A stretch of 5,266 bases of DNA from an uncultured Bacteroidales bacterium. Its GTDB lineage: Bacteria; Bacteroidota; Bacteroidia; Bacteroidales; P3. Below the pieces are notes generated by a model. It saw only the letters and a list, made by a program, of their open reading frames with translations. It did no database searches and was not told where the DNA came from. Numbering within the stretch: the stretch's first letter is position 1; each line of letters begins with the position of its first letter. Both the position numbers and the translations under genes were made by a program. The stretch is taken from positions 1 to 5,266 of the forward strand of contig CAMWQD010000100.1 of assembly GCA_947176325.1 (NCBI GenBank). The letters are read 5' to 3'. Positions 1-5,266 of the stretch are shown here, piece after piece.

Positions 1-1254
1 TTAGGGAAGGAAAAGGCAGCTGTCGCCGTAGCTCAGGAAACGGAAGTTGTTTTGGAGGGCGAAGGCGTAGAGGTTGCGCCAGGCGGGGCCTATCAGCGCC
101 GATACCAATAATAGCAGCGTGCTTTTGGGTTGGTGGAAGTTGGTGATGATGCCCTTGCAGAACGCGAATTTATAGCCGGGGGCAATCATAAGCGAGGTGT
201 GTGCGTGAAGTTGGGTGATACCCTTGCGCTCCATATAGTCGCACAACCCTTGCAAGGCCTCCTCGGGGCTTGTTTTTGGGTGGCGGTCGGCATAGGTTTC
301 GTAGGGATCCCATTGGTTCACCTCGAATTCACCGCCCGGCAAAGGCTCCTCGCCGCAGGCCAGCCGCACACCTATCCAGTAGAGAGACTCCATGCTGCGC
401 ATGGAAGTGGTGCCGACCGCCACCACGGGCCTGTGTTCGCGGATAGCCCGCAATAGGTTTTCAATCAACGATTTCGAGGCAACAATATGCTCGCTGTGCA
501 TGGCGTGGTCGCCCACCTGCTCGGCCTTGACGGGCTTGAAGGTGCCCGCCCCCACGTGGAGGGTGATGAAATCGCGCTCGATGCCCCGCCGCTTCAAGTC
601 GTCCAGCACCTGCTGCGTAAAGTGCAGGCCGGCCGTGGGGGCGGCCACCGAACCGTTGTGCCGCGCAAAAACCGTCTGATAGCGCAGGGTGTCGCCTTCT
701 TCGGCCTGTCGCCGTATGTAGGGGGGAAGCGGCACCTTGCCCGTGGCCTCCAGCACCTCGGCAAAACTCCAGTCGGTGGGCGACCACGAAAATTCCACTT
801 CAAAATCCTCTCCCGAAGCGGCCACCTTAACGGCCTGCAGGCAACCCGTGCCGCCGTCGGCCAAGGGGAAGTCCATTTTCAGCGCCCCTTGTTTCCAACG
901 CTTATTGTTGCCTACCAAACACTTAAAACGGCAAGAGCCCCGCGAAGAAAAGGCGGTTTCTATATCGGCTCCCGAGGGTTCGAGGCAGAAAATCTCGATG
1001 CGTGCGCCGACGGCGGCACCCCCGTCGCCCTTGAAAAACACTAATCGCGCCCGCACCACCCGCGTGTCGTTGAACACCAAAAACGCATTCTGCGGCAGAA
1101 ACTCGCCCACGCGGCGGAACACGCTCTCTTCGGCGGCACCGCCCCTATACACCAACAGCTTCGAAGCGTCGCGCTCGGGCAGGGGATAGAACGCAATGCG
1201 CTCCTCGGGCAGAGGGTAGTTGAAGTCTTCTATCTTAAGGTCTCGCGGGTTCAA
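1..1254 (-). CDS. queA: QueA-family S-adenosylmethionine:tRNA ribosyltransferase-isomerase, long form
   Basis: A complete 417-residue protein, with a TAA stop at the window edge (3..1). QueA transfers and isomerises the ribosyl part of SAM onto preQ1 in tRNA, giving epoxyqueuosine at wobble position 34, in the cytoplasm. Family blocks run in order: LVFNDTRVVRARL (59-71), GKVPLPPYI (172-180), YQTVFA (192-197), GSVAAPTAGLHFT (201-213), LHVGAGTFKPV (232-242), MHSE (252-255), VAVGTTSMRSMES (278-290), TNFHQPKSTLLLLVSA (371-386) and a C-terminal FLSYGDSCLFL (406-416). It is about 60 residues longer than the E. coli enzyme (356 aa). The extra length lies in the inserted beta-barrel region (about 79-160) and in a stretch at about 296-345. 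From memory, Bacteroidetes carry such a form, often beside a classical QueA of about 350 aa. The start is TTG: an in-frame TAA lies three codons upstream (1266..1264), no nearby ATG exists, and the N-terminal residues (NPRDLKIEDFNYPLPEERIA) resemble that long form. Family assignment is very secure; whether this copy makes queuosine or is a divergent paralogue is not settled by sequence. Confidence 0.93.
   Translation of the reverse strand: MNPRDLKIEDFNYPLPEERIAFYPLPERDASKLLVYRGGAAEESVFRRVGEFLPQNAFLVFNDTRVVRARLVFFKGDGGAAVGARIEIFCLEPSGADIETAFSSRGSCRFKCLVGNNKRWKQGALKMDFPLADGGTGCLQAVKVAASGEDFEVEFSWSPTDWSFAEVLEATGKVPLPPYIRRQAEEGDTLRYQTVFARHNGSVAAPTAGLHFTQQVLDDLKRRGIERDFITLHVGAGTFKPVKAEQVGDHAMHSEHIVASKSLIENLLRAIREHRPVVAVGTTSMRSMESLYWIGVRLACGEEPLPGGEFEVNQWDPYETYADRHPKTSPEEALQGLCDYMERKGITQLHAHTSLMIAPGYKFAFCKGIITNFHQPKSTLLLLVSALIGPAWRNLYAFALQNNFRFLSYGDSCLFLP
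1251..1254 (-). other. TTGA stop/start overlap joining ptpA and queA
   Basis: Read on the minus strand, bases 1254..1251 are TTGA. The TTG (1254..1252) is the queA start and the TGA (1253..1251) is the ptpA stop. This is the TTG version of the common ATGA overlap and suggests translational coupling, with ribosomes ending ptpA re-initiating on queA. No Shine-Dalgarno-like purine run precedes the TTG: the preceding mRNA reads GAATATTATAAGCAGAACCT. Confidence 0.8.
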
Positions 1255-3449
1255 AGGTTCTGCTTATAATATTCATACAACTTTTCAAACAGATGATCAC
1301 GCTCCGCACCCCGCACATTATGTTCGTGGTCGGGATAGACAAAGAAGTCCACGGGAATCTTGCGGTCGATGCAACGCTTCACGAAAGTGGTGCTGTTCTT
1401 GGGCAGCACGGTGGGATCCAAGCCCCCTTGAATCAACATCACCTTGCCCCGCACCGAATCCACACGCTCCAGCAGGTTGGCGGCCCTATATCCTTCGGGA
1501 TTATCCTGAGGCGTACCCATATAACGCTCGCCGTACATCACCTCATACCACGCCCAGTTGATGACCGGGCCGCCCGAAGTGGTCACCTTGAACACATCGG
1601 GAAAGCGCGTCTTGAGGTTCAGCGCCATGAAGCCGCCGTAGCTCCAGCCGTCCACCCCGATGCGGCTCGAATCCACGAAAGGCAGCGATTTGAGGAACGC
1701 AATGCCCTGCATCTGGTCGGCGGCTTCGGCCACCCCGATGTTGCGGTGAATGGCCGTCTCGAAAGCGAAGCCCCGGTTGGCCGAACCCCGGCTGTCTACC
1801 GTCCACACCACATAACCCTGCTGCGCCAGAAAACGCAGGAACGTGCCGCAGGCATAGTTGTAGCCCTTGTTGATAAGCTGCGCGTGAGGCCCTCCGTACA
1901 CATACACGATAACGGGATACTTGCGCGTGGAGTCGAAATCGGGAGGCAGAATCATGCGCCCGTAGAGGGGCGTGCGGCCATCGGCGGCAGTAAGTGTATA
2001 CAAGCGGAATTCAGGCCGCACGTAGTCGGCCAGCATATCCCCGTAGTCGGCAATCACCTTCACCACATTCCCCTTGTTGTCAATCACCTGAATGCGACGG
2101 CTCAACGCAGGCGCCGAATAATAGTCGATGAAGTAGCTGCCCGTGCCGTCCATCTTTACCGAGTGCATGCCGTCTTCCTTCGTCACGCGGCGCACCTTGC
2201 CCTTTTCCACCTCCACGGCGTAGAGGTTCTGTTGCAGGGCCCCGTCTTTGGTGCCCATGAAGTAGAGCGTCTTTCCGTCGGGCGAAAATCCCACCAACGA
2301 CGAAATCATCCACGCCTCGTTGTCGGGCGTGACCTTCTTGAGCAGTTTCCCGCTCGTATTGTATAGATAAGCGTGATTGAAGCCGTTACGCTCGCTCAAC
2401 CACACAAATTGGTCGGGATGGCCGGGACGGAACACAATGCCCGACTCGGGTTCCACATACACATCGCTGTGCTCGGTAAACACCACGCCTTTCACCTTCC
2501 CCGTCTGGACGTCATAACGCACCAAACTGAAATCCTTTTGATTGCGGTCGAGGATGCCCAAATACAAATCGCGGTCGTCGGGGCTCCACACCACACTTGT
2601 GATATACGTGTGCGACGGGTCGGCGAAAGGTTCCAGTTCAATAGTCTTAAACGTTTCTGTATTAAATACATTCACGCTCACCTTGTGCATCTTCTCGCCC
2701 GCATGCGGATAGCGGATGGTTTCCACCCACATCGAATCGTAGTGATGAATGGGATATTTCGTCACCATGCTTTCATCCATGCGGTAGTAGGCCAGGCGCG
2801 TGCCGTCGTTCGACCAGAAAGTGCCCTTGGTGATGCCGAACTCGTCGCGGTGCACGGACTGCCCGTTCACGATGCCCGTATCGAGGTCTTTCGTAATGGA
2901 ATAGCGCATGCCGTCGCGCAAGACAAAGAGATTGTTGTCGCGCGTAAAGGCTGTCAGCCCCGAAGCCGTGCTGAGGTCGAAGTTCGTTCCCTTCTTGTCC
3001 AACGAGCAATAAATCTCCGTTTCGGTCTTGTCGCTGTAAAACACAAACACGTGGTCGCGGTTGCGCAGATAGAGACAGTTGTCGGTTACCCTCCGGATTA
3101 GGGGAAAATGCTCAAGCTTATGCTTTCCTCCCGCCTTCTTCACATCTTCATTCAGCTTGTCGAGCGTAATCATGGGTTTTTCCGTATTTGTCTCCACCAC
3201 ATGATAGAAAGCCGTGTCGTTGCGCAAAAACACATAAATCGGCATGCCGTCTTTCCGTTCCATCCATTGCAGCTGGCTCGGCGCGCCCGGATACAGGTTC
3301 CGGTCCATCAAATGCCCAAGTTCCAATTTCTTGCCTTGGGTCACGGCAGGCAACGTTTCGAGCAGAGAGGCTTTCGGCGATTGGGCGAGCGCCGCCCCGA
3401 ACAGGATGCCCGTTGTGCAGATACACACAAATAAACGCTTTGTTTTCAT
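1251..3449 (-). CDS. ptpA: Prolyl tripeptidyl peptidase, DPP-IV (S9B) family, exported
   Basis: A complete 732-residue serine exopeptidase with an ATG start. The family removes Xaa-Xaa-Pro tripeptides (PtpA) or Xaa-Pro dipeptides (DPP-IV) from free N termini. A type I signal peptide (1-22, cleavage ALA|QS) predicts export to the periplasm or outer envelope. Residues about 40-490 form the DPP-IV-type beta-propeller, with repeated FWSNDG, VWSPDD and GFSPDG blade motifs. Residues about 495-732 form the alpha/beta-hydrolase. Visible active-site residues are the nucleophile Ser603 in GWSYGG, Asp678 in GGLDPTV, His710 in YPDHEHNV, oxyanion Tyr518 in VYVYGGPHAQ, and SRGSANRG (553-560). The propeller motif SVHRDEFGITKG has Glu203 placed to bind the substrate amino terminus, and Glu636 in WYEVMYGERY is the second such glutamate. 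The length and the 603/678/710/636 numbering match what I recall for P. gingivalis PtpA, so tripeptidyl activity is favoured over DPP-IV. There is no type IX secretion C-terminal domain, as the protein ends just after YKQNL. It sits 11 bases after clc and overlaps queA, so it is probably cotranscribed with both. Confidence 0.9.
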   Translation of the reverse strand: MKTKRLFVCICTTGILFGAALAQSPKASLLETLPAVTQGKKLELGHLMDRNLYPGAPSQLQWMERKDGMPIYVFLRNDTAFYHVVETNTEKPMITLDKLNEDVKKAGGKHKLEHFPLIRRVTDNCLYLRNRDHVFVFYSDKTETEIYCSLDKKGTNFDLSTASGLTAFTRDNNLFVLRDGMRYSITKDLDTGIVNGQSVHRDEFGITKGTFWSNDGTRLAYYRMDESMVTKYPIHHYDSMWVETIRYPHAGEKMHKVSVNVFNTETFKTIELEPFADPSHTYITSVVWSPDDRDLYLGILDRNQKDFSLVRYDVQTGKVKGVVFTEHSDVYVEPESGIVFRPGHPDQFVWLSERNGFNHAYLYNTSGKLLKKVTPDNEAWMISSLVGFSPDGKTLYFMGTKDGALQQNLYAVEVEKGKVRRVTKEDGMHSVKMDGTGSYFIDYYSAPALSRRIQVIDNKGNVVKVIADYGDMLADYVRPEFRLYTLTAADGRTPLYGRMILPPDFDSTRKYPVIVYVYGGPHAQLINKGYNYACGTFLRFLAQQGYVVWTVDSRGSANRGFAFETAIHRNIGVAEAADQMQGIAFLKSLPFVDSSRIGVDGWSYGGFMALNLKTRFPDVFKVTTSGGPVINWAWYEVMYGERYMGTPQDNPEGYRAANLLERVDSVRGKVMLIQGGLDPTVLPKNSTTFVKRCIDRKIPVDFFVYPDHEHNVRGAERDHLFEKLYEYYKQNL
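3384..3449 (-). other. Signal peptide of the peptidase
   Basis: Residues 1-22 have a basic n-region (MKTKR), a hydrophobic core (LFVCICTTGILFGA) and an ALA|Q cleavage site before Gln23. This is a signal peptidase I type. Cys9 and Cys11 fall within the hydrophobic core and no lipobox cysteine follows, so a lipoprotein is unlikely. Confidence 0.85.
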
Positions 3450-3460
3450 TTTTATGATTT
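3450..3460 (-). promoter_or_regulatory. Short A-rich clc-ptpA spacer, translation initiation region without Shine-Dalgarno
   Basis: The spacer reads AAATCATAAAA on the minus strand, between the clc TAA and the ptpA ATG. There is no GGAGG-like sequence directly before the ATG. An A-rich leader next to the start is typical of Bacteroidetes, which depend little on Shine-Dalgarno pairing. The gap is too short for a promoter or an intrinsic terminator, which supports cotranscription of clc and ptpA. Confidence 0.55.
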
Positions 3461-5251
3461 TTAATCGGAGGAATACTCTTTCACTTTGGCGCGATAGCTC
3501 GAAAACACATTGGCCCGCGAGATGAAACCCACGTATTTTCCATGGTCGAGCACCGCGATATTGTATTTGTCGCTTTGTTGGAATTTCTTGGCCACCTGCG
3601 CCATATTCTCGTGCCGTTCGATAACCAGGCTCGGCACGTACATCAAATCCTTCACGTAAATCTGTTCGTAGAGGTCGGGACGGAAAATCACCGTCTTTAT
3701 ATCGTCGAGGAACACCACGCCGAGGAAATTGCCCTGCGCGTCGGTAACGGGGAAAAGGTTGCGCGAAGAGCGGCTGATGCTTTTCACGAGCGCACCGAGG
3801 TTGTCGTCGGGGTGCATGGTGATGAAGTTGGTTTCGATGACCCGGTCGAGCGTCATCATAGACAGCACGAAAGCGTCTTTGTTGTGGGTGAGCAGTTCGC
3901 CCCGCTGCGCCAAGGCCTTGGTGTAGATGGAGTGAGGATTGAAGCAGCGGCTCACCAAATACGAAGTGGCCGACACCAACATCAACGGAATAAAGAAGTT
4001 ATAGCCTCCTGTCACCTCGGCCACCAAGAAGATGGCGGTGAGAGGTGCATGCATCACGCCCGCCATGAGCGCCGACATACCCGCCAGGGCGAAGTTGGCC
4101 AAAGGCAGGTGAAGCCCCAGCAGATTGAGGGTCTGTGCCACGAACAGACCCAAAAACGCCCCCACGAACATGGAGGGTGCGAACACGCCGCCCACGCCCC
4201 CGGCCCCGTTGGTGAAGCCCGTCGCCACCACCTTGAGCAGAATCAACAGCGCCACATAGGCAAAAAACACCGACATAGAGAGGCGGTAGCCATAGAAGAA
4301 GGTGTTGTTGAAGATGCTTTCGGTGTTGCCGTTGAAGATGTCGCTCAAAAACGAAAAGCCTTCGCCGTAGAGGGGAGGGAAGAGGAAGATGAGCACGCAC
4401 AGCAGCACGCCGCCTATCAAAACGCGCTTCCAGCCTTGCCGGATGCGGGAGAAGAACGCGCCAATCTTTTCGTTGGTGTAGAGGAAGTAGCACGAAACCA
4501 AGCCGCCCACCAAGCCCAAAACCAAATAGAAAGGCAGGTTCTGGAGGTAGTAGTCGGTGGAGATGTCGAAATGGAAAGTGGCCTCGCGCCCCATGAGGAA
4601 AGCCGAAGTCACCGCGCCCGTGGTGGAGGCCACGAGAATGGGCACGAGCGAAGTCATGGTGAGGTCTATCATCAACACTTCGAGCGTAAAGACCAAACCC
4701 GCCAGGGGCGCGCCGAAAATGCCCGCGATAGCCCCCGCCGAACCCGCAGCCGTGATGATGACAAGTTCGCGGAAGCCGAGGTTGAAGGCGCGGCCGATAT
4801 TGGAGCCTATGGACGCACCCGTAAGCACCACGGGTGCTTCGGGCCCCACCGAGCCGCCGAAACCGATGGTTACCGTACAGGCCACCAGCGACGAATACAT
4901 GCGGCTGCGCTTGATGCGGCTGCGGGTTCGGCTGAAAGCCTGCATCACGCGGCTCACTCCGTGGCTTATATCGTCCTTAAAGACATATTTCACAAGAATA
5001 TAAGACAGGGTAACACCCAGCAAGGGGAAGAACAGGAAAAGGTAGTTTTCCTTGTCGGCGCGGCTGAGGTTCAACACCCATTCGCCGAAATAGAAAATCA
5101 TGTTCTTGAGCAACACCGCCGCCAAGCCGCTCAGGAAACCTGTCAGCACACACAGAAACACCAGATAGCTGCTGTCGGAAAGATATTTCTTCCGACGTAT
5201 CTCGAAATTCGAGAGCCAGTGTTTATGGTATAGATAAATGTTTCTTTTCAT
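3461..5251 (-). CDS. ClC-family chloride channel/antiporter with C-terminal CBS domain pair
   Basis: A 596-residue inner-membrane protein that moves chloride or related anions. Hydrophobic helices span about 28-435. Landmarks, aligned by spacing to E. coli ClC-ec1, are: SHGVS (96-100) at the GSGIP position; GPEAP (136-140) with the gating glutamate Glu138 (ec1 Glu148); APLAGLVFTLEV (181-192); GVFAP (355-359) with anion-binding Phe357; and Tyr443 in HSIYTKAL (ec1 Tyr445). The internal proton glutamate (ec1 Glu203) aligns with Val192, as in many channel-type ClCs, so transport may be passive or coupled differently. Two cytoplasmic CBS domains follow, about 471-525 (ITMHPDDNLGALV, FPVTDAQGNFLGVVFLDDI) and about 531-590 (DLMYVPSLVIERHENMAQV, IAVLDHGKYVGFISRANVF). 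They probably sense an adenine nucleotide. The ATG at 5251 gives a basic N terminus (MKRNIYLYHKHW). The frame stays open to the window edge, so an upstream start cannot be excluded. It is first in the visible clc-ptpA-queA run. Confidence 0.94.
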   Translation of the reverse strand: MKRNIYLYHKHWLSNFEIRRKKYLSDSSYLVFLCVLTGFLSGLAAVLLKNMIFYFGEWVLNLSRADKENYLFLFFPLLGVTLSYILVKYVFKDDISHGVSRVMQAFSRTRSRIKRSRMYSSLVACTVTIGFGGSVGPEAPVVLTGASIGSNIGRAFNLGFRELVIITAAGSAGAIAGIFGAPLAGLVFTLEVLMIDLTMTSLVPILVASTTGAVTSAFLMGREATFHFDISTDYYLQNLPFYLVLGLVGGLVSCYFLYTNEKIGAFFSRIRQGWKRVLIGGVLLCVLIFLFPPLYGEGFSFLSDIFNGNTESIFNNTFFYGYRLSMSVFFAYVALLILLKVVATGFTNGAGGVGGVFAPSMFVGAFLGLFVAQTLNLLGLHLPLANFALAGMSALMAGVMHAPLTAIFLVAEVTGGYNFFIPLMLVSATSYLVSRCFNPHSIYTKALAQRGELLTHNKDAFVLSMMTLDRVIETNFITMHPDDNLGALVKSISRSSRNLFPVTDAQGNFLGVVFLDDIKTVIFRPDLYEQIYVKDLMYVPSLVIERHENMAQVAKKFQQSDKYNIAVLDHGKYVGFISRANVFSSYRAKVKEYSSD

Positions 5252-5266
5252 GGCGGTTGTCGCTGC
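5248..5266 (-). CDS. Possible 3' end of an upstream co-oriented gene (partial, tentative)
   Basis: On the minus strand the last 15 bases before the clc ATG read GCAGCGACAACCGCC. In one frame they encode QRQPP and then stop at a TGA (5250..5248) that overlaps the clc start as ATGA. This would parallel the TTGA junction between ptpA and queA and would make clc an internal gene of the operon. Five codons are far too few to identify a product, and another frame (SDNRHEKKH...) also runs through, so this is only a pointer to the neighbouring sequence. Confidence 0.2.

Noticed and set aside
487..1044. A 185-codon plus-strand open frame antisense to queA
   Set aside because: It is again in the codon-aligned antisense register, with no motif or supporting start context. 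The queA blocks on the minus strand account for the region.
1251..1310. A Bacteroidetes-type promoter (TTTG and TAnnTTTG) at the end of ptpA for independent queA transcription
   Set aside because: The best -7 candidate (AACCTTTG) has a mismatch, lies 26 bases from the nearest upstream TTTG instead of about 19-21, and would start transcription inside queA past its TTG.
1293..3434. Plus-strand open frames of 357, 242 and 108 codons antisense to the peptidase
   Set aside because: All three lie in the same codon-aligned antisense register and are His- and Arg-rich without motifs. They are explained by codon bias in ptpA, whose own frame shows a complete catalytic triad and signal peptide.
3384..3449. 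Lipoprotein signal on the peptidase because of Cys9 and Cys11
   Set aside because: The cysteines are too early, within the hydrophobic core, and the preceding residues do not form a lipobox. A clear ALA|QS signal peptidase I site follows.
3542..5233. A 563-codon open frame on the plus strand, antisense to clc
   Set aside because: It lies codon-on-codon opposite clc, so it stays open only because clc avoids TTA, CTA and TCA codons. The translation is rich in His, Glu, Arg and Gln with no recognisable domain, while the minus-strand frame is an unmistakable ClC-CBS protein.
1..5266. Mobile elements, CRISPR repeats, tRNA/rRNA genes, riboswitches or intrinsic terminators
   Set aside because: The window is filled by three intact genes with junctions of 11 bases or less. 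No direct or inverted repeat arrays, transposase fragments, RNA gene hallmarks or hairpin-plus-T-run structures were seen by eye.

Overview
The window is a compact piece of a bacterial chromosome with three complete protein genes, all on the minus strand and nearly end to end. In transcription order they are a CBS-domain ClC chloride channel/transporter (5251→3461), a secreted prolyl tripeptidyl peptidase of the DPP-IV (S9B) family (3449→1251), and a long-form QueA-type tRNA ribosyltransferase-isomerase (1254→1). Intergenic DNA is almost absent: 11 bases separate clc from ptpA, and ptpA and queA overlap by 4 bases (TTGA). The 15 bases at the right edge lie upstream of clc. They may be the tail of a further co-oriented gene overlapping clc by ATGA, but too little is visible to be sure.

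The likely source is the Bacteroidales (Porphyromonadaceae/Prevotellaceae-like). The peptidase is close in length, motif spacing and catalytic residue numbering to Porphyromonas gingivalis PtpA (732 aa), as I remember that protein. The QueA is the roughly 400-residue form I associate with Bacteroidetes. No start codon has a clear Shine-Dalgarno sequence, and the clc-ptpA gap is A-rich, both usual in this phylum. Base composition is moderately GC-rich, and all three genes avoid TTA, CTA and TCA codons over long stretches. This produces the long but spurious antisense reading frames on the plus strand.

The genes probably share one transcript, but no common pathway is evident: an inner-membrane anion channel/exchanger, an envelope peptidase that removes Xaa-Xaa-Pro tripeptides from peptide N termini, and a cytoplasmic tRNA-modification enzyme. 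The arrangement looks like a housekeeping run of genes.

I see no mobile element, CRISPR array, RNA gene, repeat array or defence system, and nothing supporting a previously undescribed multi-gene system. The points most worth checking are the ClC, which lacks the usual internal proton glutamate and has an altered first selectivity motif; the TTG start of queA inside the ptpA stop codon; and the long-form QueA with two insertions relative to the classical enzyme.
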